A stretch of 64,000 nt of DNA, taken from Pseudomonas putida. Its GTDB lineage: Bacteria; Pseudomonadota; Gammaproteobacteria; Pseudomonadales; Pseudomonadaceae. Position 1 is the stretch's first letter; every line of letters begins with the position of its first letter. The notes below the pieces were generated by a model. The model made no database searches, was not told the DNA's origin, and saw only the letters and a program-made list of their open reading frames with translations. The DNA is taken from positions 622,519 through 686,518 of the forward strand of contig NZ_MNAH01000004.1 of NCBI RefSeq assembly GCF_001976065.1, written 5' to 3'. Shown piece by piece: positions 45,695 through 56,008 of the stretch. The translations under genes and the position numbers were made by a program.

Positions 45695-46345
45695 ATGAAC
45701 ACCGCCGCATTGCGCGAGCAGATCCAAAAAGCCCAACAACACGAAGCCGAGACTGGCTTGCTGACGCGTCAGCTGGCAACCAAGCTGCCTCATTTACACC
45801 CGGCGATCCAATTGCCGGAAGCGGACGCCAATGGCGTGCTGACGCGTTTTGTCGCCGCCTACATTGAAGAAGTGCCGGACCTGCTGGATGCAGCCAATGA
45901 AGTCGCCAGGGAAGCGGGTATCGAATCGCAGGTCAAACCGGTACTGAAGATTGCCGAACAGTACTTCCTCCAGCCGCCAGCGATCATGGCCGGGCATGTC
46001 GGGCTCGACAGCTTGCTGGACGAAGCCTATCTGGCGCACCGGTTTGTCGAAGAGGTCAACGACCTGTACATCAAGCATCTTGGCCAGCCACTGATCCCCT
46101 TGGACATGACTGTTGCCAACCTGATTGCTCATCAATTGATCGGTGAGGAATTTGCCAATCAGCTCGATGAAGCGGTGCATCACACCATCGACGAGATGCT
46201 CAACGACGAAAGTTTTGCGCTGGAATCGGTAGAAGCCTACCGTGAGAAACTCAGCAGCCCGGATACCGGTGCTGCATGGAAGCGCTGGCCTTGCATGTCC
46301 CGACGCCTGGGCGTGGGCCTGGAGCTGGATCAAACCGTCGCCTGA
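45695..46345 (+). CDS. PA0104-like hypothetical protein
   Basis: A 216-residue soluble, helical and acidic protein with no signal peptide or membrane segment. I do not recognise a catalytic motif. Conserved-looking blocks are FVAAYIEEVPDLLDAANEVAREAG, GHVGLDSLLDEAYLAHRFVEEVND and TVANLIAHQLIGEEFANQLD. CCTGGAG lies before ATG 45695; the frame upstream to 45620 has no start signal. It is divergent from coxB, a position shared with P. aeruginosa. Function unknown. Confidence 0.75.
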   Translation: MNTAALREQIQKAQQHEAETGLLTRQLATKLPHLHPAIQLPEADANGVLTRFVAAYIEEVPDLLDAANEVAREAGIESQVKPVLKIAEQYFLQPPAIMAGHVGLDSLLDEAYLAHRFVEEVNDLYIKHLGQPLIPLDMTVANLIAHQLIGEEFANQLDEAVHHTIDEMLNDESFALESVEAYREKLSSPDTGAAWKRWPCMSRRLGVGLELDQTVA

Positions 46346-46353
46346 CTCCATCC

Positions 46354-46443
46354 CTGGAGGAGCCGGCTTGCTGGCGATCCAGACGACGCGGTCTGCCTCA
46401 CACACCGCGTCGCCTGGATCGCCAGCAAGCCGGCTCCTACAAG
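46354..46443. repeat. REP pair (REPIN) with extended perfect inverted repeat
   Basis: The outer arms 46359-46380 and 46416-46437 (beginning GGAGCCGGCTTGCTGGCGAT) are perfect 22-bp inverted copies, and an inner pair GACGCGGT/ACCGCGTC extends the stem. It lies between convergent genes, 8 bases after one stop and 2 bases before the other, and should act as a bidirectional terminator. Confidence 0.9.
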
Positions 46444-46445
46444 GT

Positions 46446-47972
46446 CTAGGTGGTGGAGCCTACGCCGGTGTTGGTCCACACCCGGCCCTCCAACCTGCGT
46501 TTCAACCCCCGTGCCTCAATCAGCAGTCTTGACCCTTTGGCCGCATTCGCCCGACCCCATTCTTCCAGCAACTCCAGGCAAGCGTGATCGATGTAGCTCA
46601 AGTTATTTAGCGGCACATGCACCGTCACACCCGCTGGAATGCTGCCCAGTACCTGCGTCAACGCCGGCACCTTGAGAAAGGTCGCCGCACCCACCAGACG
46701 CAATTCCATTTCCCCATCCTGCGGCAGATCGATCAGGCTGATCTTCAAGCGCGAGGCTTTCCACGCCAGTTTGGCCAAGGTCAGGCCAAAGCCGATCAGC
46801 ACACCAGTCAGCAGGTCAGTGAAAATGATCGCCAGAGCCGTCGCGGCGTACGTGAACATCGGCATCCGCCCATAGCGACCCAAACCGCGAAAAGCCTTGA
46901 GATCGACCAGTTTGAAACCCGTGTAGACCAACACACCGGCCAGGCTCGCTACCGGAATGCTCTGCAGCACGCTCGATAGCAACATCACGAAGGCCAACAG
47001 CCACAATCCGTGGAAAATCGTCGAGTAGCGGGTGGTGGCACCGGCCTGGACGTTGGCCGAGCTACGGACTATCACCCCGGTCATCGGCAGCGCACCGAGC
47101 AATCCACAAAGCATGTTGCCGACGCCTTGGGCAGACAGTTCGCGATCGAAGTCCGATCGTTGACCGCTGTGCATGCGGTCGACTGCGGCGGCGGACAGCA
47201 AGGTTTCGGCGCTGGCGATGAAGGCTACCGCGAAGGCAGCGATCAGCAGCGTGGGGTCAGCCAGGTTCAGCAAGTCCGCAGGTTTCAGCCAGTCGATGGC
47301 CTCGGCCAGGTTGGCCGGCACTTCCACTCGTTTGACTTGCAGCGCCAAGGCCAGGCTGATGACGGTGGCCATCCCTACGCCGAGCAGCGCGCCGGGCACG
47401 AAGCGCAGGGAATGAGGGCGCAGCTTTTCCCACAGCCACATAACTGCGATCGTTCCCAGCCCGAGCAAACCGGCCTGCCAGCCAAAGGATGGCAACGCCT
47501 GAGCCACTGCGGCCGGGAAAGCTGCCAGGTTATCCAGCCCCGAGGGTTTGGGCGTGGCGTCCAGCATCACGTGTATTTGTGACAAAACGATCAATACCCC
47601 GATCCCGGCGAGCATGCCGTAGACAACGGCGGGTGCGGTCACGCGAAACCAGCAGCCCAGTTTCAACCGACCGGCGACCAGTTGTAGAAAACCTGCCAAC
47701 AGCAAGATCGGCCCGAGCATGGCCACGCCATGTTGGCGTACCAGTTCGAACACCAACACCGCCAGGCCTGCTGCCGGTCCGCTGACTTGCAGCGGCGACC
47801 CGGCCAGCCAACCGACCACCAGTCCGCCGATGATCCCGGTAATCAGGCCTTTGGCGGGTGGCAGTCCCGAAGCGATGGCGATGCCCATGCACAGGGGCAG
47901 GGCGACCAGAAACACGACCACCGAAGCCAACAGCTCCCGTGGCAGCACAGTTTTGAGTTGCGCAGCACGCAT
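46446..47972 (-). CDS. SulP family anion transporter with STAS domain
   Basis: A 508-residue transporter. About 12-14 membrane helices (residues ~15-400) carry SulP features (LVALPLCMGIAIASGLPPAKGLITGIIGG, and ALPMTGVIVRSSANVQAGATTRYSTIFHG), followed by a C-terminal STAS domain (about 415-505, HVPLNNLSYIDHACLELLEEW). Labelled a sulfate transporter by homology, but the gene upstream encodes a carbonic anhydrase, which favours bicarbonate as cargo. ATG 47972 has GGGAG six bases upstream; the frame is open further to 48044. It lies 90 bases downstream of the anhydrase gene, on the same strand. Confidence 0.88.
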   Translation of the reverse strand: MRAAQLKTVLPRELLASVVVFLVALPLCMGIAIASGLPPAKGLITGIIGGLVVGWLAGSPLQVSGPAAGLAVLVFELVRQHGVAMLGPILLLAGFLQLVAGRLKLGCWFRVTAPAVVYGMLAGIGVLIVLSQIHVMLDATPKPSGLDNLAAFPAAVAQALPSFGWQAGLLGLGTIAVMWLWEKLRPHSLRFVPGALLGVGMATVISLALALQVKRVEVPANLAEAIDWLKPADLLNLADPTLLIAAFAVAFIASAETLLSAAAVDRMHSGQRSDFDRELSAQGVGNMLCGLLGALPMTGVIVRSSANVQAGATTRYSTIFHGLWLLAFVMLLSSVLQSIPVASLAGVLVYTGFKLVDLKAFRGLGRYGRMPMFTYAATALAIIFTDLLTGVLIGFGLTLAKLAWKASRLKISLIDLPQDGEMELRLVGAATFLKVPALTQVLGSIPAGVTVHVPLNNLSYIDHACLELLEEWGRANAAKGSRLLIEARGLKRRLEGRVWTNTGVGSTT

Positions 47973-48062
47973 GATGATTCTCCCGAAGTTTTCTTCAGGC
48001 ATGGCGAAGCCAGGCTGCCTGATTGGCAGCCTCGACTGAACCACACGGGTATTTAGGAGGAT

Positions 48063-48794
48063 TTAGAAGCGCGCTTTGGGCGTCGCGACCGGAATAGGCA
48101 GGCTGCCATTAAGCGGCAGGAAACAACCCTTGTCGGCGTCGTAGGCTTTTATTTCGCTGGTTTCGATGTTGTAGACCCAACCGTGGATAAACAACTGACC
48201 ATTGGCCATGCGCGAGGCCACCGAGGGGTGAGTGCGCAAATGCTGCAATTGGGCGATCACATTTTCCTCGGTGAGGATGTGCATGCTTTCGTTTTCATCA
48301 GCGCAATTGCAGTTTTCCTGGACCATGGTCTTGGCCACTTCAGCATGCCGCAGCCAGGCTTTGACCGTAGGCATTTTTTCCAGGCTCTGCGGGTTGAGTA
48401 CCGCGCGCATCGCCCCGCAATCGGAGTGCCCGCAAATGATGATGTGATGCACGCCCAGGGCCAGCACGGCGTACTCGATGGCCGTGGAAACGCCGCCGTT
48501 CATTTGCCCGTAAGGTGGCACAACGTTACCGACGTTGCGGGTCACGAAGAGATCGCCGGGGGCGCTGTGGGTGATCAGTTCGGGAACGATGCGCGAGTCG
48601 GCGCAGGCGATGAACATGGCTCGCGGGCGCTGGGCCGTAGCGAGTTTCTTGAAGAGTTCTTCCTGTTGCGGAAAGATCTCATGATGAAAATGCAAAAAGC
48701 CGTCAACGATATGCTGCAGCGCTGCATCGGCGGTTTCCGCCTCGGGTTGGGCAGAAGCCGACGCAGCCAACGGCTGTTTATCCTTGTCACTCAT
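48063..48794 (-). CDS. Beta-class carbonic anhydrase
   Basis: A 243-residue enzyme of the beta (Can/CynT) class. Zinc ligands are Cys in FIACADSRI (with the Asp-Arg dyad) and H/C in IIICGHSDCGAM. An N-terminal ~30-residue extension is low-complexity (Ala/Gln/Glu). It interconverts CO2 and bicarbonate in the cytoplasm. It is followed by the SulP transporter, with which it probably forms an operon. A second, gamma-class homologue lies at 53082. Confidence 0.93.
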   Translation of the reverse strand: MSDKDKQPLAASASAQPEAETADAALQHIVDGFLHFHHEIFPQQEELFKKLATAQRPRAMFIACADSRIVPELITHSAPGDLFVTRNVGNVVPPYGQMNGGVSTAIEYAVLALGVHHIIICGHSDCGAMRAVLNPQSLEKMPTVKAWLRHAEVAKTMVQENCNCADENESMHILTEENVIAQLQHLRTHPSVASRMANGQLFIHGWVYNIETSEIKAYDADKGCFLPLNGSLPIPVATPKARF

Positions 48795-49036
48795 GATTCA
48801 TCCTCTTTGGCGGAGTCAGGGATAATCCCGTTTTGTCCGGTATGAAGCCAGTGGCTGTTTAAAAAACATCCAGGTCGTGAAACTCGACCCGTCAGTCACT
48901 CGATGAACAAGGTATCCTTCGAATCTTAACTCAAACTGAATAAACCGCTCTAGAACCTGTGTTCCAGGTCACAAAAAACGTGACTGGCCTGGCGCTTTAG
49001 CGCTTTGCCCAGTACTCAACCATAGGCCAATTGTCC

Positions 49037-50095
49037 TCAAATTAACGACATTTGGCGACCCGGCGGACAAAAGGCGTCGCAGTCCAGGTTGAATCCCTCC
49101 CGGTGGTTGAGCCCCAGGCGCTTGATGGCTTTGGCAAAACGTTGTGCCAGCAAATCAGCAAATGGACCTTCACCGCGCATGCGCGCGCCGAAACGACTGT
49201 CGTACAACTCTCCGCCACGGGTCTGGCGAATAAGGCTAAGGACATGCGCCGCACGTTGCGGGTAGTGGGCCGCCAGCCATTCCTCGAACAGGGGCGCGAC
49301 TTCCAGGGGCAGGCGCAACATCATGTAGGCGGCGCTTTGTGCCCCGGCAGCATGGGCTTGCGTGAGCAGGTTTTCGATTTCGCTGTCGTTGATCATCGGA
49401 ATCATGGGAGAACAAAGCACGCCCACCGGGACCCCCGCTTCTCGCAACACCTTGATCGCCCGCAGCCGGGCCTTGGGGGCTGCAGCGCGGGGTTCAAGAA
49501 TACGCTTGAGCTCGTCGTCCAGCGTGGTGAGGCTGATCATCACTGCCACCAGCCTTTGTCGGGCCAGTTCGGCCAGCAGGTCCAGATCGCGCAGGATCAA
49601 TGAACCTTTGGTCACGATCGTCACCGGATGACGGTAGCGCAGCAGCACTTCGAGGGTTTGGCGGGTGATCTTGTATTCACGCTCAATGGGCTGGTAAGGA
49701 TCGGTATTGGACCCCAGGTTGATGGGTGCACATTGATAGCCACGCCTGGAGAGTTGTTCCTCCAGTATGTCCGCCGCATTGGTCTTGGCGATCAGCTTTG
49801 TCTCGAAATCCAGGCCTGGCGACATGTCCCAGTAGGCGTGGCTGGGCCGCGCATAGCAATAGATGCAACCGTGCTCGCAGCCGCGATAAGGATTGATCGA
49901 CCGATCGAAGGGCAGGTCGGGGGAGGTATTGCGCGTGATGATGGTTTTCGCGGTCTCGATGGACACCTCGGTGCCTTGGGTCATCGGCGCTTCCTGAAAC
50001 CAGCCGTCGTCCTCGGCCACCGAGCGATGGGGGGCGAAGCGATTGTGCGGATTGGTCGCGGTGCCGCGACCGCGAGGGGGCAATGGCGTGTTCAT
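49037..50095 (-). CDS. PA0069-family radical SAM protein, SOS-controlled candidate
   Basis: A 352-residue radical SAM protein. The 4Fe-4S motif C-x3-C-x2-C is in RGCEHGCIYCYARPSH (about residues 73-80), and the family blocks DFETKLIAKTNA, LGSNTDPYQPIE and VTKGSLILRDLDLL match the SplB/Rv2578c-like group related to spore photoproduct lyase. The reaction and substrate are unknown; a repair or recycling role after DNA damage is an inference. A LexA box lies 16-31 bases upstream of ATG, and PA0069 belongs to the LexA regulon in P. aeruginosa, which supports SOS control. Confidence 0.88.
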   Translation of the reverse strand: MNTPLPPRGRGTATNPHNRFAPHRSVAEDDGWFQEAPMTQGTEVSIETAKTIITRNTSPDLPFDRSINPYRGCEHGCIYCYARPSHAYWDMSPGLDFETKLIAKTNAADILEEQLSRRGYQCAPINLGSNTDPYQPIEREYKITRQTLEVLLRYRHPVTIVTKGSLILRDLDLLAELARQRLVAVMISLTTLDDELKRILEPRAAAPKARLRAIKVLREAGVPVGVLCSPMIPMINDSEIENLLTQAHAAGAQSAAYMMLRLPLEVAPLFEEWLAAHYPQRAAHVLSLIRQTRGGELYDSRFGARMRGEGPFADLLAQRFAKAIKRLGLNHREGFNLDCDAFCPPGRQMSLI

Positions 50096-50110
50096 GGGAT
50101 AGCTCGAGTA

Positions 50111-50126
50111 CTGTATTTATATACAG
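50111..50126. promoter_or_regulatory. LexA (SOS) box upstream of the radical SAM gene
   Basis: CTGTATTTATATACAG is a near-perfect gammaproteobacterial LexA box (CTG-N10-CAG; consensus CTGTATATATATACAG). It is 16 bases from the start of the minus-strand radical SAM gene and 164 bases from the plus-strand EF-hand-like gene, so it clearly can control the first. Confidence 0.9.
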
Positions 50127-50289
50127 TACACGGCAGAGGTTCGAGTGACCAGTGCCGTTTGGCAGCTCTTCGACCTGTACTCATAGTCACTGAACGATAC
50201 ATTTCGCGTCTGGTCGATTCGCTCCCCAGGCCGGTATTGTTGCGGTCGCTCCACGCATTGACCTGAGTATTAATTAAAAGGATTTAATT

Positions 50290-50595
50290 ATGTCGATTCT
50301 TAATCGTCGCGGTATTTTTTTGCAGAAACTGGGTCCTACTGTCGTCAATCCCAATGAAGTGCTTGTTTCGATGCAGTTCGCATTGAAAGAAGAGGGTTGG
50401 GATGCTGGAAATTCCGTGGAAACCACGGCTTTGCTGGACTCCACCACCCTCATCGCATCTTCAAATGATGGAGGGCGATCATTCAAGATCCGTAATTTCA
50501 ATAAAGATATCGATGGTGACGGCGATATTGACGCCGAAGACATGGTGAAGCTGCTGGCGCTGGCCAAGGCCTATGTCAGCATTGCCGCGCCTTGA
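50290..50595 (+). CDS. Small EF-hand/dockerin-like hypothetical protein
   Basis: A 101-residue protein with no signal peptide. Residues 73-84, DIDGDGDIDAED, fit a calcium-binding EF loop (Asp at 1, 3, 5, Gly 6, Ile 8, Asp 12) and continue with a helix MVKLLALAKAY, as in a dockerin half. The first 70 residues have no recognised motif. AAGGATTT precedes the ATG within an AT-rich leader (ATTAATTAAAAGG). It lies between a LexA-controlled gene and yheV and I do not recall it in P. aeruginosa, so it may be an accessory gene. Calcium binding is inferred from the loop only. Confidence 0.65.
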   Translation: MSILNRRGIFLQKLGPTVVNPNEVLVSMQFALKEEGWDAGNSVETTALLDSTTLIASSNDGGRSFKIRNFNKDIDGDGDIDAEDMVKLLALAKAYVSIAAP

Positions 50596-50613
50596 CTGAA
50601 ACTTGATCAGTAA

Positions 50614-50644
50614 CACCTCTCACAGCGTTGCGCCATGAGAGGTG
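50614..50644. terminator. Inverted repeat between convergent genes
   Basis: CACCTCTCA and TGAGAGGTG form a perfect 9-bp stem with a 13-base loop, between the EF-hand-like gene and the YheV-like gene. No U tract follows on either strand, so it is only a possible terminator. Confidence 0.45.
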
Positions 50645-50655
50645 CCGCTTACTGC

Positions 50656-50939
50656 TCAGTGCTGCTCGTCAGGTTTTTTCTTCAGTTTCGGATTCGGAAA
50701 AAACTGCACGGCCTGAACCTTGGTGTCCGCAGGCTTGAGTGCGGAAGTGTTGACCCGGGTGCCGAGTTCCTTGGGTACGGACAGACCTTGTTCGTTGAGC
50801 GTATCGGAATAACCGCAGGCAACGCACTCGCGATGCGGTACATCGTCTTCACTCCACATCATCAATTTGTCCGGCTCGCTGCAGGCCGGGCAAACCGCGC
50901 CGGCGATAAAGCGTCGTTTGGTAATCACAGGACCCTCAC

Positions 50940-50943
<4 letters not shown>
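50656..50943 (-). CDS. YheV family putative zinc-ribbon protein
   Basis: A 95-residue protein. CPAC and CVAC (about residues 19-22 and 40-43) form a four-cysteine zinc ribbon; the rest is charged and ends in a Lys-rich tail. Matches the YheV family, which in enterics also lies beside prlC. Function is unknown. ATG 50943 overlaps the prlC stop by 4 bases (ATGA), so the two are translationally coupled. Confidence 0.88.
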
Positions 50944-52991
<2,048 letters not shown>

Positions 52992-53081
52992 GGTTGGCAC
53001 CTTGGCTGGGAAGAAACATGCAGCCATCTTAATTACAATCGACGCTCACCGCAGCTATCAGCAACAGAGAGAAACCCTATC

Positions 53082-53627
53082 GTGAACCTTCGCAAGTATC
53101 AGAATCACACGCCAATGCTCGGCAAGGGCGCTTTTGTCGATGGCTCGGCGGTAGTGATCGGCGATGTCGAGATCGGCGAAGACAGCTCGGTCTGGCCGTT
53201 GACGGTGATTCGCGGTGACATGCACCGCATCCGCATCGGTGCGCGCACCAGCGTGCAGGATGGCTGCGTGCTGCACATCACCCATGCCGGGCCGTTCAAC
53301 CCCGACGGTTTCCCGTTGCTGATTGGCGACGACGTTACGATCGCCCACAAAGTCATGCTGCATGGCTGCACCGTGGGCAACCGGGTATTGATCGGCATGG
53401 GCAGTATCGTCATGGACGGTGCAGTGGTCGCCGACGACGTCATTATTGGTGCCGGTAGCCTGGTACCTCCGGGTAAGCGCCTGGAAAGCGGTTTCCTGTA
53501 TGTGGGCAGCCCGGTGAAACAGATCCGACCGCTGACCGATAAGGAGCGGGCCTTTTTCACCTACAGCGCGGCGAACTACGTGAAGCTCAAGGACCTGCAT
53601 CTGGCCGAAGGCTACGACCGACTCTGA
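53082..53627 (+). CDS. Gamma-class carbonic anhydrase-like (YrdA) protein
   Basis: A 181-residue left-handed beta-helix protein with hexapeptide repeats (VIGDVEIGEDSSVWPLTVIRGDMHRIRIG, TSVQDGCVLHI). The metal-site histidines are in HITHAG, TIAHKVMLHGC. The family includes gamma carbonic anhydrases and YrdA-type proteins, many of which are inactive in tests. Start GTG 53082. It lies 28 bases before the HAD gene and is divergent from prlC. Anhydrase activity is possible, not proven. Confidence 0.88.
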   Translation: MNLRKYQNHTPMLGKGAFVDGSAVVIGDVEIGEDSSVWPLTVIRGDMHRIRIGARTSVQDGCVLHITHAGPFNPDGFPLLIGDDVTIAHKVMLHGCTVGNRVLIGMGSIVMDGAVVADDVIIGAGSLVPPGKRLESGFLYVGSPVKQIRPLTDKERAFFTYSAANYVKLKDLHLAEGYDRL

Positions 53628-53655
53628 ATCACCTCGCTCTTGCCCAGGAATATTC

Positions 53656-54306
53656 ATGCATTACCAAACCGTTCTGTTCGACCTTGATGGCACCCTGACC
53701 GACCCGCGCGAAGGCATTACCCGTTCGATTCAGTTTGCCCTGGGCAAGCTGGGGATCGATGAGCCCGACCTGACCAAACTCGAGCACTTCATCGGCCCGC
53801 CCTTGTTGCAGGCCTTCATGCAGTTCTATGACTTCGACGAGGCCAAGGCCTGGGCGGCGGTGAACTTCTACCGAGAACGCTTCAAGGTCACCGGACTGTA
53901 CGAAAACCGCGTATTCGACGGTGTCACACCATTGTTGGAAATGCTCGGCGGACAAGGGCGACAGTTGTACATTGCAACCTCCAAACCCTGGGTTTTCGCC
54001 CGGGAAATCGCCCGGCATTTCGACTTCGCCAAGCATTTCAAAGTGATTTACGGCAGCGAGCTGGACGGCACCCGGACCAACAAAATAGAGCTGATCGCCC
54101 ACCTGGTGGCTGAGGAGGGCCTGGATCCGGCCCATACCCTGATGATCGGCGACCGCAAGCACGACCTGATTGGCGCGCGCAGCAATGGCCTGGATGCGGC
54201 AGCTGTGGGTTACGGGTTTGGCAGTCGGGAAGAGTTGAGTGCCGAAGCACCGACCTATCACTTTGAAACGCTGGATGAGATGCATCAGGCGTTTTTGCAG
54301 CGTTGA
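53656..54306 (+). CDS. HAD family phosphatase (phosphoglycolate phosphatase-like)
   Basis: A 216-residue HAD hydrolase with a helical cap. Motif I is FDLDGTLTD, motif II Thr is in YIATSKP, motif III Lys is in DGTRTNKIELI, motif IV is MIGDRKHDLIGA. This is the Gph/PpaX-like subgroup; the natural substrate, perhaps phosphoglycolate, cannot be told. CCAGGAA precedes the ATG. It follows the gamma anhydrase gene, probably in one operon, and a REP pair comes after. Confidence 0.88.
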   Translation: MHYQTVLFDLDGTLTDPREGITRSIQFALGKLGIDEPDLTKLEHFIGPPLLQAFMQFYDFDEAKAWAAVNFYRERFKVTGLYENRVFDGVTPLLEMLGGQGRQLYIATSKPWVFAREIARHFDFAKHFKVIYGSELDGTRTNKIELIAHLVAEEGLDPAHTLMIGDRKHDLIGARSNGLDAAAVGYGFGSREELSAEAPTYHFETLDEMHQAFLQR

Positions 54307-54312
54307 TCAGAA

Positions 54313-54386
54313 CGCCTTCGCGAGCTCGCTCACACAGTAGATGTGTGAAATTCACATCCGCTGTGGGAGCGAGCCTGCTCGTGAAG
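54313..54386. repeat. REP pair (REPIN), degenerate GTGGGAGC type
   Basis: Units at 54313-54337 (CTTCGCGAGCTCGCTCACAC, partly degraded) and 54361-54386 (GTGGGAGCGAGCCTGCTCGT). Between convergent HAD and aminopeptidase genes. Confidence 0.75.
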
Positions 54387-54409
54387 AGGGCCTCACCACC
54401 GCCGAAGAT

Positions 54410-55486
54410 TCATGATCCAGCCAAATTCTTCAGCGCCGCCTTGCGCTCATCAACCGGCAACGCCCCCAACTTCTCGACCTGCGTATAAAACCTCAGCCAA
54501 TCCCCACCCTCCTGCTTGAACAGCGCCGCAAATGCCGGCACCCACTGGTCGTACAGGCCAAACGGCAGTAACCGGGCATTGTTCATCGGCGCGTTGATCC
54601 ACGCGTCGTAACGTTTGTCCCCGGCCCATCGACTATCACGCAGCTGGCGGTATTCGCCGCGCAGGCGCTCGAATTCCGCCGCTTTACGCTGGCGCATTTG
54701 CTCAGGGGGCAGCGGCAGGCTGTACAGTTCTTCCAGCCGGGTGCGCGTATCCAGGACCAGCTGGATGAACTGATCCCGTTGTTGCGACAGCAAGGTGCTG
54801 TCCGGCGGCAGGCTGCGAAACGCCCGCCATTGGCGGGTGCCTTCCTGCTCGACGAAGGTGGCGAATGACTCGTTGAACTCGGTGTCGTCCTTCACGTAAA
54901 CGCGCTGATGAGCGAGCTCATGAAAGATCAGCGTGGCCAGGCGTTCATCGCCCCAGCCCATCATGGAATTCATGATCGGATCGTTGAACCAGCCCAAGGT
55001 CGAATAGGCCTCTACGCCACCGATGGACACGTCCATGCCTTGCAAGCGTTGCAGCGCCGCTTCACCGCGGGCCGCACCCTGACTGTAATAGCCGCGATAG
55101 GCCACGCAACCCGCAATGGGGAAGCAATGGTTTTGTGGCTCCAGGGAAAATTCCGGTGTGACAAACACGTTCCAGACTACATACGGACGGCCAATGTCAG
55201 CATACAGACGGTAACTCTGGTTATCCGGCAGGTGCAGTTGCTCGCTGGCGAAGGTCCGGGCCCTTTGTGATTGGGTCAGGTGCGCACGCAGTTTCTCATC
55301 GCGCTGTGGATCGGCAATCACCCGGACCACAGGCTCCCGAGCCCGCAGCAACTGCAGCTGACCGCTGGCCAGCTGACTGTAGTAGCTGATGCTGGAACAA
55401 CCGTTGAGTAACAAAAACAACATACCCGGAAACAAAATGCGCAAAACGCGATCAAGTAACCGATGGCTTCGACGCGGCCTGATCAA
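54410..55486 (-). CDS. Putative zinc aminopeptidase lipoprotein (COG4324)
   Basis: A 358-residue exported protein: Arg-rich N terminus, hydrophobic helix and lipobox LLNGC (about Cys29), so a lipoprotein. HELAH in ATLIFHELAHQRVYV, with a following Glu (NESFATFVEQEG), is a zinc-peptidase motif of the predicted aminopeptidase family. Substrate and location (outer membrane or periplasm) are inferred. The alternative start at the internal Met before LFLLLNGC would shorten the N terminus. It is divergent from the first tandem lipoprotein gene. Confidence 0.82.
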   Translation of the reverse strand: MIRPRRSHRLLDRVLRILFPGMLFLLLNGCSSISYYSQLASGQLQLLRAREPVVRVIADPQRDEKLRAHLTQSQRARTFASEQLHLPDNQSYRLYADIGRPYVVWNVFVTPEFSLEPQNHCFPIAGCVAYRGYYSQGAARGEAALQRLQGMDVSIGGVEAYSTLGWFNDPIMNSMMGWGDERLATLIFHELAHQRVYVKDDTEFNESFATFVEQEGTRQWRAFRSLPPDSTLLSQQRDQFIQLVLDTRTRLEELYSLPLPPEQMRQRKAAEFERLRGEYRQLRDSRWAGDKRYDAWINAPMNNARLLPFGLYDQWVPAFAALFKQEGGDWLRFYTQVEKLGALPVDERKAALKNLAGS

Positions 55487-55545
55487 AATAAAAAATCCCT
55501 GGAGAGTCTGCTCGCAAGACTATCCCGCTTGACTGGAGCTCCGCT

Positions 55546-55968
55546 ATGCGCAAGTTGATGCTGACGGGAGGCCTGCTGACGCTGGCCGGGTGTGCTGGAT
55601 TCGGATTACCTCACCATGATCCGACGCAAGCATGGATCGATCTGGAATCGCATCAGGAGGACACGGCCCTGCTGGCGCTGGAGGTGGACAATAAGGCGGC
55701 CGCCGACAAGCGCTATTTCGAAGTTCAGCCCGGCAGCCATGAGCTGACTGTGCGCTACCAGTTCCCGGTGCAGCCCACCAATATCGGTCCCGATGCCCAA
55801 CCACTTTGGCGTGATTGCCAGATGAACGTGAAATTCAACGATTTCAACGCGGGCGAGCGCTATCAACTGCAAGCGGGGAATATCGGCTTCCGGCCATGGG
55901 CCAAGCTTTACGATCAACAGCGAAAAGTGATTGGCCAGGGAACACCGGCCGGCTGCCAACGGACCTGA
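55546..55968 (+). CDS. PA0062-like small lipoprotein, first of a tandem pair
   Basis: A 140-residue lipoprotein with lipobox LAGC (Cys16). The mature part has a beta-rich pattern, including PGSHELTVRYQFPV and AGERYQLQAGNIGFRPWAKLYD, resembling the paralogue that follows. The function is unknown. The pair is conserved near PA0061 in Pseudomonas. Gene start at ATG 55546 has GGAG before it. The stop is 40 bases before the next start. Confidence 0.8.
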   Translation: MRKLMLTGGLLTLAGCAGFGLPHHDPTQAWIDLESHQEDTALLALEVDNKAAADKRYFEVQPGSHELTVRYQFPVQPTNIGPDAQPLWRDCQMNVKFNDFNAGERYQLQAGNIGFRPWAKLYDQQRKVIGQGTPAGCQRT

Positions 55969-55980
55969 TCGACGCTATTC

Positions 55981-56006
55981 TGAATATCCTGACATTGGGA
56001 TATTCA
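55981..56006. promoter_or_regulatory. Perfect hairpin immediately before the second lipoprotein start
   Basis: TGAATATCC, eight bases, GGATATTCA is a perfect 9-bp inverted repeat ending two bases before the ATG at 56009. The only candidate ribosome-binding stretch (TTGGGA) lies in its loop and arm. It could be an operator or an RNA hairpin that limits translation. Confidence 0.55.
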
Positions 56007-56008
56007 TC

